In this document: one piece after another, positions 1 to 9,499 of the stretch
Position numbering within the stretch: position 1 is the first letter of the stretch
How the letters are laid out: each line of letters opens with the position of its first letter
Assembly: GCA_019925095.2 (NCBI GenBank)
Contig: CM034414.1
Coordinates: forward strand, 1,962,001 to 2,026,000
Origin: Dendrolimus kikuchii
Taxonomy: Eukaryota > Arthropoda > Insecta > Lepidoptera > Lasiocampidae
Direction: 5' to 3'
Length of the DNA stretch: 64,000 nucleotides
Program-made: the position numbers and the translations under genes
The notes under the pieces: model-generated
The model's database searches: none
The model's input: the letters and a program-made list of their open reading frames with translations, nothing else
Told to the model about the DNA's origin: nothing

Positions 1-13
1 TTGCTCTACACAC

Positions 14-379
14 CTGTGCAACAGGATTGAAGTGTGTTCCTTCTGCGCACTTCATCTCTATTTTGTCACCGTGCACGCACTGATAGAATTTGCCGCAGTC
101 TTCGTGAGGCAGCAATAATTCAACGGAGAAATTAGACGGGCATCCATTGGGGAGCAAATCACCGCCACCCGGGCAACCAGCGCATCCACCTTCATTTCCA
201 TCATCACCATCTTCACCGTTTTCATCGCCGCCATTACCGTCGTCTCCTCCTTCATTACTTCCATCGTCTCCACTTTCTGGGCAAGTACTTTCATTGTCGT
301 CATTGTCGTCATTGTCGTCACCGCCGTTGCAACCGCCTCCGATGGTCTCGCAACCAGCGTTCGCTGGCCAATCGCAAAT
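14..379 (-). CDS. Peritrophin-like chitin-binding protein, exon with CBD5 end and CBD6
   Basis: Most 3' exon visible of the multi-exon chitin-binding gene. On the minus strand a TTGCAG acceptor precedes ATTTGC and a CAG|GTGTGT donor closes it, giving 366 nt or 122 codons, phase 0 at both ends. It starts with ICDWPANAGC, the last two cysteines of the domain begun in exon 3150-3437. A Gly/Asp/Asn/Glu-rich linker follows, then a new CBM14 half-domain with NGCPSNF, LLPHEDC, KFYQC and CAEGTHFN. The product is probably secreted and binds chitin, for example in the peritrophic matrix (known for the family). Oddity: LLPHE is followed by D-C, one residue shorter than the N-D-C of its sister domains. 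The gene continues left of the window. Confidence 0.85.
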
Positions 380-465
380 CTGCAATTGCAAATGCTGACA
401 TTGAGTCTGGCGTTCTATTCATACTCACGAACGTAGCAGATTTCTGTTTCTCGTCTGACAAGATT

Positions 466-640
466 TGAAATGAAATGAAATGAAATAAAATTTATTAGTA
501 TGTAAGTAAGTAGTACAGGGTACATATAAAATAACTAAAATACAGAGAACAGTACAAATGGCGTCCCAAAGGAAACTCTGCTTCCCGCGCTAGGTCTCCT
601 TAGAGCCTGTGTGGCGGGCCACAGTAGGATTCGCTTCGGT
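466..640 (-). repeat. Possible LINE 3' end with (TGAAA)n tail
   Basis: Intronic. Reads GAAATGAAATGAAATAAAATTT followed by sequence resembling a non-LTR 3' untranslated region; read on the minus strand it would end in an (ATTTC)n tail. No coding homology is visible, so assignment is tentative. The rest of 380-775 shows nothing recognisable. Confidence 0.3.
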
Positions 641-774
641 CATATAATTCTTATCATTGCTGATAGTACATTAATGCAATGTGTACTAAAAATTTATATG
701 TATAAATAATATTTTCTATTGTTAAATTAAAAATTACAATTAAATATTTCAAGATGTTAGTAATGACAATATGC

Positions 775-775
<1 letters not shown>

Positions 776-811
<36 letters not shown>

Positions 812-829
812 TGTGTGTGTGTGTGTGTG
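776..829. repeat. (GT)n microsatellite
   Basis: About 27 GT dinucleotides with one GA interruption, in an intron of the chitin-binding gene. His/Thr-rich reading frames across it are artefacts. Confidence 0.95.
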
Positions 830-842
830 CGCGCGTAGTGTC

Positions 843-970
843 TAGAAGAGAGAGCAGCAGCGCATTTGTAGCATCTTTTGTATTGCAAATGTCCAACAGG
901 CGATGGTAACCGTTTTCCATCAAGTGGGCCGTCTGCCTGTCTGCTGATCTCCTGCAATAAAAAAAAAAGA
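843..970 (+). mobile_element. SINE-like family A, 3' fragment
   Basis: Matches the 3' half of a 300-bp family found many times in the window: AGAGAGCAGCAGCGCATTTG, then GGCGATGGTAACCG, GTGGGCCGTCTGCCTGTC and CTCCTGCAATAAAAAA. The poly(A) end marks a retroposon. The 3' end resembles a widespread lepidopteran non-autonomous non-LTR family (my recollection, not searched). Confidence 0.8.
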
Positions 971-992
971 TGACAAAATCTATATATCGATA

Positions 993-1692
993 CCTCGGGG
1001 CTCAAAGGGCGTAACCGCCATTTCGGCGAAATTCACTTTTTAATGCAGCCCTATTTAATTTTTTCTCCTCTATCGATCAGTATATGTAAAGTCTTCCAAT
1101 TCGACAAAAAATGGTGTTGACGACAATGACAATTAGTTGTCTGAGTTAATAAATTGATATACTGTCAAAGAGGCAAGTGAGGTGTGTAAGAATAAGCCTA
1201 AATGGCACTCTGTTGTTCGTGCCTACCCCGCAAGGGAGCTGGCGTGAAGTTATGTATGTATGTATGTACTAAGTTAATAAATAAAATTGAATGGGCAAAT
1301 AAAGAAAGAAAATAATTTCTTTTTTTCTCTCTTTACTTGATATTTAATCAACTGAAGAAAACAAAGCAACAGTCTACAAACTGATAGAATTAGTAGGCAA
1401 ATTGGCAGTTACAACCATCTCTGATCACACATCCATAGATTTTTAGGGTGTAAACGCCTCAAACCTGCAATTTTCCGGGGCGCATAGGAAAGCTGTTTTT
1501 GTTACTTTTAAATCTATTTGAAATATAATTTGACAGTGTTTTGCAACATAAAATTTTAAGACTTTTGGTTTTAGAATGGTTTATTTGGGCAAAGAATCAA
1601 AAAAAGTTATGTCCGAAATAATATTTTATATTTTGTTTTTCGGCTCTCCTGAAAAATCGAGTTTTGGTCCTTACGTCCTTTGAGCCCCGAGG
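993..1692. mobile_element. hAT-like TIR element with 8-bp duplication
   Basis: Terminal inverted repeats start CCTCGGGGCTCAAAGG on both ends (about 22 bp, one mismatch). Both sides are flanked by TATCGATA at 985-992 and 1693-1700. Removing the element plus one duplication restores the Helitron 5' end. An 8-bp duplication fits hAT, but the target is itself palindromic and no transposase is seen, so the superfamily is an inference. Confidence 0.7.
1166..1268 (+). mobile_element. RTE LINE, very short 3' fragment
   Basis: Encodes only the last codons of the RTE pol (SEVCKNKPKWHSVVRAYP) plus the TGA and a (TATG)n tail. It lies inside the TIR element at 993-1692, which itself lies inside a Helitron. 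Confidence 0.9.
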
Positions 1693-2159
1693 TATCGATA
1701 TATAAAAGAAAGTCGTGTTAGTTACACTATTTATAACTCAAGAACGGCTGTACCGATTTGCCTGAAAATTGGTGGGGAGGTAGCTTAGAACCAGGAGACG
1801 GACATAGGATACTTTTCATCCCGTTGAAACCGGTAGGTAGCGCTGAGATCGGGTTCTAGAATCCTCCTAATCACCTGGAGCGATTTTTGTGATTTTGTTT
1901 TTGTGTGTTTGAGTGGGTACCCGGATGGTTTAAATCCACAATTAGAACCGGTAGGTGGCGCTGGGATCGGGTTCCAGATTTTTATTTTTTTAAAGCAGAA
2001 CAACGTCTGCCGGGGCCGCTAGTCTTCGTCCGGAATAGGATAATAAGTATTAAAATATGATATTCATCAATAAAAAAAATATAATTAAAAAACCATCAGT
2101 CTAATTTGTTATGATCTTTCCCGGCTGATTTCGGCAATGCTGACGAAGTTTAAACTCAT

Positions 2160-2520
2160 TTTCATTTGTCTGATTTAGGTGAATTATTTTTGTGTGTGTT
2201 CAAGTGGGTCCCGGGATGGTTTAGATTCAAATTTGAACCAGGTAGATGGCGCTGCAATCGGGTTCCAGGATTTAGGTGAAATTATTTTTGTGTGTGTTCA
2301 AGTGGATCCCGGGATGGTTTAGATTCACGATTGGACCCGGTAGGTGGCGCCGCTGAACACCTCTTTAACGGTGGGACCGATTTTGATGATTTTTTTTGTG
2401 TTTTTTCAAGTAGATTCGAGAATGGTTTAGATTAACAATTGGTCCCGGTTGATGGCGCTGCAATCGGTTTCTAGATTTTTATTTTTTAAGGGCAAGACAA
2501 CGTCTGCCGGGTACAGCTAG
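2160..2520 (+). mobile_element. Helitron family I, diverged copy with internal duplication
   Basis: Ends CGTCTGCCGGGTACAGCTAG before host T2521. The segment with TTTGTGTGTGTTCAAGTGG and GATGGTTTAGATT occurs about three times in tandem, so the body is internally repeated. The 5' boundary was not located. 2023-2160 shows nothing recognisable. Confidence 0.65.
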
Positions 2521-2549
2521 TAAAATATATTTATGCTCCTCAACACATC

Positions 2550-2595
2550 GGATATGTTATGTTAGCAGCTGATCAGCTGCTAATACAACATATCC
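2550..2595. repeat. 46-bp near-perfect palindrome
   Basis: The 22-bp core at 2562-2583 (TTAGCAGCTGA and its exact complement) is a perfect palindrome. Outer arms GGATATGTTATG and TACAACATATCC extend it to 46 bp with few mismatches. It sits between the Helitron end and an old LTR. Confidence 0.9.
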
Positions 2596-2609
2596 TTAAT
2601 TTCTGATGC

Positions 2610-3065
2610 TTGATCGTTGTCAATAAAATTAATAATAAAATGCCGTTAGAATTACTATAGAGTCTATTAGAACTATACAAACACGTATAACACAGGTACA
2701 AACATAACCGAACACAACAAATCCAAACGTAATGCAGAAGGTCGTAATTCAATAAAACGCACAAAGTTCGTCACTATTAGATTCCCGAATATTCAAACGT
2801 CACGCCCGTATCGTAATCGTCGCTCAACTGCCCCCCTCTCTCCATCAGGCCGTCATTTTATACTTCACAAATGGGCTAAAGAATCCGAAACACCTGGCTA
2901 ATGATGCTAATGAGCGAGTATAATAGGACAATAGGCTATTCTCCACAATAATTAGAAACGTATGCCAATAAATAAGTGAACAAAAGAAGACGATCATAAA
3001 AGGATTACAATCAGTTCAAATGCCGACAGGTAATAAAATGTGCTTCTACAGATCTGTACGTGGAA
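2610..3065 (-). mobile_element. Degenerate solo LTR of the TGTTACGA family
   Basis: Minus-strand reading shares CGTTTGGATTTG, TGTTATACGTGTTTGTATAG and TTCTAATAGACTCTATAG with the intact LTR at 11525-12027. Both ends are eroded and parts of the middle do not align by eye. Confidence 0.6.
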
Positions 3066-3149
3066 TTTGTCTTTGTCGTCGCCTAGGTTGTAAAAAGTTT
3101 TCAGTTTGAAACAATACTTAAAATATTAAATATTTTCTTTATCCATTAC

Positions 3150-3437
3150 CTGCATAACAGCGTTGAAATGAGTTCCAGGTGCGCATTCCCTCTCTACTGT
3201 TTCACCAAACACACATTGGTAGAATCTGCTGCAGTTGCTTTCATGGGGCAGTAGTTGGTGTACGTCAAAGTCCGATGGGCAGCCATTAGGTAGAAGTTCA
3301 GGATTACCACCACCGCTTCCGCTATCACCGCCGCCATTTCCGCCGTCGCCACCTCCGTTGTCACCATCACCGCCACCAGGACAGCCAGTGCACCCACCGC
3401 CAGTTTCGCAGCCAGCATTTTGTGGCCAGTCACATAC
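3150..3437 (-). CDS. Peritrophin-like chitin-binding protein, exon with CBD4 end and CBD5
   Basis: Exon of 288 nt (96 codons), phase 0, between TTTTGTAG|GTATGT and ATGCAG|GTAATG on the minus strand. Starts VCDWPQNAGCE, completing the domain begun in exon 3888-4235. A Gly/Asp linker containing CTGCPGGG follows, then CPSDFDVHQLLPHESNC, RFYQCVFGETVERE and CAPGTHFNAVMQ. Spacing of the new half-domain is C-x15-C-x5-C-x9-C, as in peritrophin-A domains. It is separated from the next upstream exon by only 450 bp, most of it a Helitron. Confidence 0.88.
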
Positions 3438-3682
3438 CTACAAAACACAATATGAGTATTAGTTGTTTTTCAATGCATTTTAATTGACATAAAATATTTT
3501 GTGATGTTTTTGCTTGTTTATCTGTTAGTATGCTACAGTTAAGTATATCAGGAACTACCAATATTATGAGATTTGGTACATACATATGTCGAAACCTGTG
3601 TCAAATTTACCAAAAAAATGTTCTTATAAATTCTAAAATAAGGACTCAAAAAGGAAGATTGAAATTTGAGTTATATGATAAA

Positions 3683-3880
3683 CTGTCCCGGCAGACGCTG
3701 TCCTGCCCTGAAAAAATAAAAATCTAGGCCCCGATTCTAGTGTCACCTACCAGTTCCAATTGTGAATCTAAACCATCCGGGGACCCATCCAAACACACAA
3801 AAAAAGTTTAATCGAAATCGGTAGTCGTTCTCAAGTTATGTGCGTACATACATTTCTACGATTCATTTTTATATATAAGA
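3683..3880 (-). mobile_element. Helitron family I, in the intron next to a splice donor
   Basis: Minus-oriented copy: CCCGGCAGACGCTGTCCTGC at the 3' side, GAATCTAAACCATCCGG in the body, and a TCTTATATATA 5' end at 3880. The CTAG terminus is decayed. Its 5' end lies 7 bp from the exon end at 3888, so it begins within the first bases of the intron. Confidence 0.75.
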
Positions 3881-3887
3881 ATATTAC

Positions 3888-4235
3888 CTGAAGAGCAGCA
3901 TTGAAGTGCGTTCCAGGTGCGCAAAGGCGTTCAACCAAGTTTCCGTGTACGCATTGATAGAATTTCTCGCAGTCATTCTCGTGAGGCAGTAAGTAATGGA
4001 CGTCAAAGTCAGCTGGGCAACCATTAGGCAGATATTCATCGCAGTCCTCATCTCCGCCATCACCACCGCCATTTCCGCCATCACCACCGCCATTTCCGCC
4101 ATCACCACCGCCATTTCCGCTATCACCATCGCCATTTCCACCGCCACCATCTCCGCTATCGCCGTCACCACCATCAGGACAACCCGTACATCCACCGCTA
4201 TTTTCGCAGCCTGCATTTTGTGGCCAATCACAAAC
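3888..4235 (-). CDS. Peritrophin-like chitin-binding protein, exon with CBD3 end and CBD4
   Basis: 348-nt exon (116 codons), phase 0, acceptor TTTCTAG|GTTTGT and donor CTTCAG|GTAATA. Starts VCDWPQNAGCENSGG, then a linker with CTGCPDGG and repeated GGNGGGDG. The new half-domain follows: CPADFDVHYLLPHENDC, EKFYQC, VHGNLVERLC and APGTHFNAALQ. The half-domain and the adjoining splice donor are almost identical in DNA to exon 7177-7467, with only about two differences in the 165 bases compared by eye. The length difference between the two exons lies in the Gly/Asp linker. Confidence 0.9.
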
Positions 4236-4370
4236 CTAGAAATATAATAATCGTCTATGCAATGGATGCGTAAGCATAAAATATTTTTTAGAGAATTTTA
4301 AGATCGTTTATTATTTTTCCTCAGATTTTTAAGCGTCTTAATACTTATCTTACTTATTACTAATTTTTTA

Positions 4371-4680
4371 TCCGTGCAGGAACGGAGAAAGAATACAATT
4401 TCCTGCGGCCGGGCGGCCTGTCGTAAGAGGCGACTTAACAACCGACAGCCAGGTGGTGGGGCATTTGCCCGACTGGATGGCTACCACCCCTGTTCTAAAG
4501 TATGTCGCCTTAACAACCTTGAGTTGTGTTCCGGCATTAGTAACCAGGTTCCAGTCTCCCTTAAGAGAGCAGCAGCGCATTTGTAGCACTTTTGGTGTTG
4601 CAAATGTCCATAGGCGATGGTAACCGCTTTCCATCAGGTGGGCCGTCTGCCTGTCTGCTGATCTCCTGCAATAAAAAAAA
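4371..4680 (+). mobile_element. SINE-like family A, full-length copy
   Basis: Runs from TATCCGTGCAGGAACGGAG through CCTGTCGTAAGAGGCGAC and GGATGGCTACCACCCC to CTGCAATAAAAAAAA. This is the reference copy for the family in the window. No Pol III A/B boxes are obvious, so it may be a short non-LTR derivative rather than a true tRNA SINE. Confidence 0.85.
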
Positions 4681-4786
4681 ATACAAAAACTCATATTGAC
4701 TTTTAGTGGATTGAGATATTGACGTGATAGATCCATGATGCAAAGATTATTTTGATTATAACTCTTAGGGCCGGTTCAATGGGGGT

Positions 4787-5434
4787 AATAACAATAATAA
4801 TAACCCACAGGGGGGCTTCGTGGCGAAGCCTTAGGTGAGTAGCGACACCTCGGACCTGACTCCGGGGGCCAAGGTAAGGCCCCCGCCTCCGTGCTTGCCT
4901 TCGCCAGCCAACACGGAGTGAAGATCGCTAAAGCTAAGACACAAGCTCCAGGGGTGGAAGTGATAAATGGCATAACGTCAGAAGTAGCTTCGGTGAACCT
5001 GCAGCCAACCTCTCTACAGACCTTAACCACTCACACCCATGTTGCCCCCTGTCTTCTATGGTATTTTTAGGGGCCCATGCAGGAAGTGGCGAGTCATCGT
5101 CTGCCCATTTTTCCATGTGCCCCAAACATTGCGACGGGCAGACACCATAGTCCCCATATTCCCAGATCCCTAGGACCATTAGCCGTTTACCCCAATAGCC
5201 CGGTACTTTTTGTTCCCATTTCCCGCAATAGTCCTACACTGGCCGGGGTTTGTTCTTGGATGCATTACTATATGATATAGACAGGGATAATCGCCGGTCA
5301 GTGTCACGCCACGTTTACATTAAATTTGTCAAGGGGCCTCTACGTGTTAGCCTTCCCATGGTCCCACGCAAGCCCTCCAAAAGTCCGGGCCATTTTTATG
5401 GCCCGTGGTCTTCCAAGACATACAAAATAATAAT
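4787..5434 (+). mobile_element. 640-bp LINE-tail-like repeat (family C)
   Basis: One of four copies (also 42967, 48308 and 62630). Shares GGCTTCGTGGCGAAGCC, CCTGACTCCGGGGGCC, GTCTGCCCATTTTTCCATG and TTTTTATGGCCCGTGG, ending in an (AAT)n tail. No frame is conserved. It is probably the 3' untranslated part of a LINE. Confidence 0.7.
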
Positions 5435-5490
5435 TCATTTATTTCAAAAAATGGTGTATTTCCATATTATACAATTTTTTTATAATAAAA

Positions 5491-5815
5491 CTAGAGGCCC
5501 CGGCAGACGTTGTCCTGCTCTGAAAAAATAAAAATCTAGGACCCGATCTCAGCGCCACCTACCGGTTCTTTTTGCGAATCTAAACCATCCGGGAACCCAC
5601 TCAAACACACAAAAACAAAATCACCAAAATCGCTCCAGGTGATTAGGAGAATTGTGGAACCCGATCTCAGCGCCACCTACCGGTTCCAATTGTGGATCTA
5701 AACCATTACGGGACCCACTCAAACACACACACAGAAATTTCATCAAAATCGGTAAAGTCGTTCCAAGTCATAAAATTACGACGAAAAGTGGCATTGATTT
5801 TTATATATATATAGA
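5491..5815 (-). mobile_element. Helitron family I
   Basis: Begins (plus strand) CTAGAGGCCCCGGCAGACG after host A5490 and ends in the complement of the 5' TC at 5814-5815. The body carries two copies of the CGCCACCTACCGGTTC segment. Lies in the intron between exons 4235 and 7177. Confidence 0.85.
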
Positions 5816-6104
5816 TTATTTCCATATTAATTAATTAAATAAGACAAATACCAGGGCATTACACTCGCGTCACTATAATTATTAGCAATATTTTACTTCA
5901 CGGCGTCAATGGGATATGTATACCAAAATCGCTGAAAATATGGACTCGGCTACCGGGCCGCGAGGCGGCAGTTAACAAACAAACTGCTGAATTTAACTGG
6001 TGTGAAGTTGCACCCATTTATGTTGCAGTGGCGAATTTCATTGATCTACAAAAAGACTAAGCATGCGGGTAGGCGCTGCCGCAGATGCGAGCCATGAGGG
6101 ATGC
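5816..6104. other. Intron sequence, nothing recognised
   Basis: No exon, repeat family or open frame could be supported here. Confidence 0.5.
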
Positions 6105-6115
6105 GCATCTCTAGT

Positions 6116-6389
6116 TTTTTTTTTTAATGTTTATGGCCTGGCAACTAGGCCTTTAAGCCAGGCGCAATTGTATTGTAGGCTACAATCGACGCCTTATAAC
6201 GGAGTTCTTGTAAAAACTCGAAAGGCCACATTTGACTATACAGTTCATATTTCTCCCAAAAACACATAATTACTACTCAAAAACTATCAATATCCTGCAA
6301 CTATTGTTCATTTTAGAGTGATTTTACACATTTTTAGAAAATAAAACTGCACAGCACAACGTCCCCTTTCAGTTCCCGCCAAAAACCTC
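6116..6389 (-). mobile_element. SINE-like family B with 11-bp duplication
   Basis: Flanked by GCATCTCTAGT at 6105-6115 and 6390-6400. The T-run at 6116 is the poly(A) tail of a minus-oriented retroposon. The body (GGCCTGGCAACTAGGCC, AACTGCACAGCAC) recurs at 28844-29115 and 59095-59400 with the same 5' start near TTTTGGCGGGAACTG. Confidence 0.85.
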
Positions 6390-6472
6390 GCATCTCTAGT
6401 AGTACCATGCTCTCACAGAATATCATCGTGAACCTAAGTATTGAGCAAATCGTGTTTCATACAATTTTTTTA

Positions 6473-6776
6473 TTGCAAGAGATCAGCAAACCGGCAGACG
6501 GCCCACTTGATGGAAAGCGGTTACCATCGCCTATGGACATTTGCAACACCAACGTTGCTACAAATGGGCTGCTGGTCTCTTAAAGGAGACTGGAACCTGG
6601 TCACTAATGCCGGAACACAACTCAAGGTTGTTATTGCGAAATACTTTAGACCAGGGGTGGTAGCCGTACAGTCGGGCAAATGCCCTACCATCTGGCTGTG
6701 GGTTATTAAGTCGCCTCTTACGACAGGCCGCCCCAACGCAGGAAATTGTATTCTTTCTCCGTTCCTGCACGGATAA
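6473..6776 (-). mobile_element. SINE-like family A, minus copy
   Basis: Complement of the family from TTTTTTTATTGCA to CCGTTCCTGCACGGATAA. Essentially full length. Intronic. Confidence 0.85.
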
Positions 6777-6976
6777 AGCGATGAATGAGAATTCCCATGA
6801 TCCAGTTCCCCTCCGCAACCCCACTCCTTTTATGGCATCCCTCCTATACCATTCCATCCTAAATAAAGGCTGGCAACGCATTTTCGTCGCACCGGGTATT
6901 ACAAACATCCATAAGCAACGCTGACCATATTCCATTTTCCAAACAAAATATAAATAAGGTAAGCGTGATTTTAATT

Positions 6977-7115
6977 GAAAACAGACGAGGGTGCATGACA
7001 AGAGCTATGAATGTCAAAGAAGCAAGTGAGGCGTGTAAGAAGAAGGCTGAATGGCGCTCTGTAGTTCGTGCCTACCCCGCAAGGGAACTGGCGTGAAGCT
7101 ATGTATGTATGTATG
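6977..7115 (+). mobile_element. RTE LINE 3' fragment with 11-bp duplication
   Basis: Flanked by TGATTTTAATT at 6966-6976 and 7116-7126. Encodes the pol C-terminus (MNVKEASEACKKKAEW) then TGA and an ATGT tail. It ends 51 bp from the exon at 7177. Confidence 0.92.
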
Positions 7116-7176
7116 TGATTTTAATTTTACGTAAACTATTTTTAACCGTGCCAGTATTTACAATATTATAAATTAC

Positions 7177-7467
7177 CTGAAGAGCAGCATTGAAGTGCGT
7201 TCCAGGTGCGCAAAGGCGTTCAACCAAGTTTCCGTGTACGCATTGATAGAATTTCTCGCAGTCATTCTCGTGAGGCAGTAAGTAATGGATATCAAAGTCA
7301 GCTGGGCAACCATTAGGCAGATATTCATCGCAATCCTCATCTCCGCCGCCACTTCCGCCATCGCCATTTCCGCCATCGCCATTTCCGCCATCACCATTTC
7401 CGCCATCACCATCGCCATTTCCGTCACCGGAGTTTGTGCAGTTTACGTTATGTGGCCAATCACAAAC
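7177..7467 (-). CDS. Peritrophin-like chitin-binding protein, exon with CBD2 end and CBD3
   Basis: 291-nt exon (97 codons), phase 0, acceptor CTATTTCAG|GTTTGT and donor CTTCAG|GTAATT. Starts VCDWPHNVNCTNSG, completing the domain begun in the mucin exon 14213-14671. An acidic linker of (GNGDG)n type follows, then EDCDEYLPNGC, PADFDIHYLLPHENDC, EKFYQCVHGNLVERLC and APGTHFNAALQ. The six-cysteine spacing fits peritrophin-A. The 3' two thirds duplicate exon 3888-4235 almost exactly. Confidence 0.9.
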
Positions 7468-7599
7468 CTGAAATAGGTTAAATAGATACGTCAATAAATC
7501 GGTTGAGTATATTGAGGAAGAAATACTTCTTCCACGGGCATAATAAACCATGCCATAAAGTGTATGAGAATAGAATAGAACACTTTATTGACTTAAGAA

Positions 7600-8195
7600 G
7601 AGTGAATTTGGGGAATAGTTTGAATGGAGCGTTAGGTAAACTTCTAGGCGCTAAGAACCTCAGCCAGAAGGCCCATCTCGCCGTACACAACGCGGTGCTG
7701 GTACCTACGCTCACGTATGGAAGCGAGAGTTGGGTATGGAATAGAGAGCATGAAAGTAGAGTAAACGCGGTCGAGATGAGAGCACTGCGCAAAATCTGCG
7801 GAGTGACGCTCGCGGACCGCGTTCGTAATACCGAAGTAAGAAAAAGAGTTGGTCTGAAAGAGAGTGTCGGGGTGAAGGTAAGGAAAGGAATGCTCCGGTA
7901 GTTCGGGCATGTGGAAAGAATGCATGATAAAAGAACGACTAAACAGATATACAATGCAAAAGTGGATGGATGCAGAAGTCATGGAAGGCCACGACACACC
8001 TTCCATGATCAAATTAATCGTATACTAGCAGAAGGTGATGTCAGGAGCCTTAAGAACAGACGAGCATGCATGACAAGAGTTATGAATGTCAAAGAAGCAA
8101 GTGAGGTGTGTAAGAATAAGCTTAAATGGCGCTCTGTTGTCCGTGCCTACCCCGCAAAAGAACTGGCGTGAAGTTATGTATGTATGTATGTATGT
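7600..8195 (+). pseudogene. RTE LINE pol, C-terminal fragment (longest copy)
   Basis: Reads LGAKNLSQKAHLAVHNAVLV, LTYGSESWVW, VEMRALRKICGVTLADR, then a TAG in place of the conserved Trp codon before FGHVERMH, then GRPRHTFHDQI and MNVKEASEVCK. TGA is followed by (ATGT)n. The LTYGSEsW and WFGHVERM pattern with a minimal 3' UTR and microsatellite tail is typical of RTE-clade LINEs. Confidence 0.85.
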
Positions 8196-8204
8196 ACGAT
8201 TGCT

Positions 8205-8801
8205 GCCTACATTCGCCTGGGGGCAGACATCGTAGTCCCACATCATTGTCGGTGTGGAGATAAAGTTGATAGACTGGGTCATCATGGCTTGTCTTGGAAC
8301 TTCACGACATGCAATCAACGACATCATCCGCCGGTCTCTTGTCACCTTTGGGGTTCCAGCTGTTCTTGAACCGAATGGATTGTACCGGGACGATGGCAAG
8401 CGACCGGACGGAATGTCGTTGGTACCTTAGAAGATGAGACGCCCCTTAGTATGGGACGCAACTGTGTTGATACGTTGGCAGCTTCCCATCTTCCAAATAC
8501 ATCCGTCACTGCCGGAGGAGCTGCCACACTTCAAGAAACCCTGAAACGCCGCAAATATGCATCCATCGGTGACGGATACATATTTGTGGCTTTCGGGGTT
8601 CAGACTTTGGGGCCACGGGGACGTGAGGCTTATCAACTTTATCGAGACCTTTCAAAGCGATTGAAAGAAGTCTCGCGTGACCAAAGGGCTGGCTTATATT
8701 TAGGGCAACGAATAAGCGTTGTTATACAACGGGGGAATGCGGCCAGTATTTTGGGAACGCTCCCCACCGACAGCGATCTAGACTACATCTTTTACTTGTA
8801 A
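8205..8801 (+). pseudogene. LINE C-terminus with restriction-like-endonuclease-type motifs
   Basis: Plus-strand frames contain [20 protein letters not shown] (CxC..H pattern), then [28 protein letters not shown], and finally FGVQTLGPRGREAYQLY and YLGQRISVVIQRGNAASIL with a stop at 8799. Two frame shifts and a TAG break it. The CCHC plus RPD..D arrangement suggests the endonuclease domain of an R2/NeSL-like LINE; this is an inference. Copies at 17060, 18290 and 30965. Confidence 0.6.
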
Positions 8802-8892
8802 ATATGTTTATAGTAGTATTTAATTTCTAATTTGTTGTTTGTAGTGCATAAACTAAATTAAAAGGGAAATTTGTATAACTACTACGAGTATA

Positions 8893-9197
8893 GTTGTGGA
8901 ATGTGGAATCTCAGTATGTGGAAAGAATGCATGATGAAAGAATGACTAAACAGATATACAATGCAAAAGTGCACGGCTGCAGAAGTCGTGGAAGGCCACG
9001 ACACACCTTCCATGATCAAATTGATCGTGTACTAGCGGAAGGTGATGTCAGGAGCCTTAAGAACAGACGAGTGTGCATGACAAGAGTTATGAATGTCAAA
9101 GAAGCAAGTGAGGTGTGTAAGAATGGGCCTAAATGGCGCTCTCTTGTTCGTGCCTACCCCGCAAGGGAACTGGCGTGAAGTTATGTATGTGTGTATG
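8893..9197 (+). mobile_element. RTE LINE 3' fragment with 13-bp duplication
   Basis: Flanked by TACTACGAGTATA at 8880-8892 and 9198-9210. Encodes VERMHDERMTKQIYNAKV to the pol end, then the ATGT tail. Confidence 0.92.
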
Positions 9198-9210
9198 TAC
9201 TACGAGTATA

Positions 9211-9499
9211 AGTACCCAGAAATAAACGTGAGGTAATCTGGACTTAAGCGATATATATAATTAAACAATTACTTCCCCGGCTGTTTATTGTAACAGTAGA
9301 TAATGAACAATCATAAAACAAGTGGCAAAATCATAAAGACATAAAATTATTTTAGATTAACCATATCGAATCGGATTTATAAGAGATTATATACTTTCTG
9401 CGAATGCAAAATAACGCATGTTAAATAAATGTTGCTTTAGCAAAATAAAAGATAGAATTCTGGGAATTAATAGATTTGGAACTTTTCAACGGAAACTTT
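9211..9499. other. Intron sequence, nothing recognised
   Basis: AT-rich, without an identifiable gene or repeat. Confidence 0.5.

Larger units (their letters stand above)
979..2022 (+). mobile_element. Helitron (family I), interrupted by a TIR element
   Basis: Begins TCTATATATC after host A978 and ends GCCGGGGCCGCTAG before host T2023, the expected A/T insertion of Helitrons. The inner sequence (AACTCAAGAACGGCTGTACC and GGTAGGTGGCGCTGGGATCG) matches the uninterrupted copy at 16295-16639. A 700-bp TIR element sits at 993-1692. Confidence 0.85.

Noticed and set aside
654..1005. His/Thr repeat frames over the GT microsatellite
   Set aside because: Generated by the dinucleotide repeat; no other coding support.
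4371..4743. 122-codon and similar frames through SINE-like family A (many copies)
   Set aside because: Frames differ between copies and break at random; the family ends in poly(A) and behaves as a non-coding retroposon.
7478..8012. Minus-strand frames opposite the RTE fragment (also at 16847, 31492, 46822, 51115 and 54912)
   Set aside because: They recur only because the RTE sense strand recurs; the sense frame carries the RT motifs.
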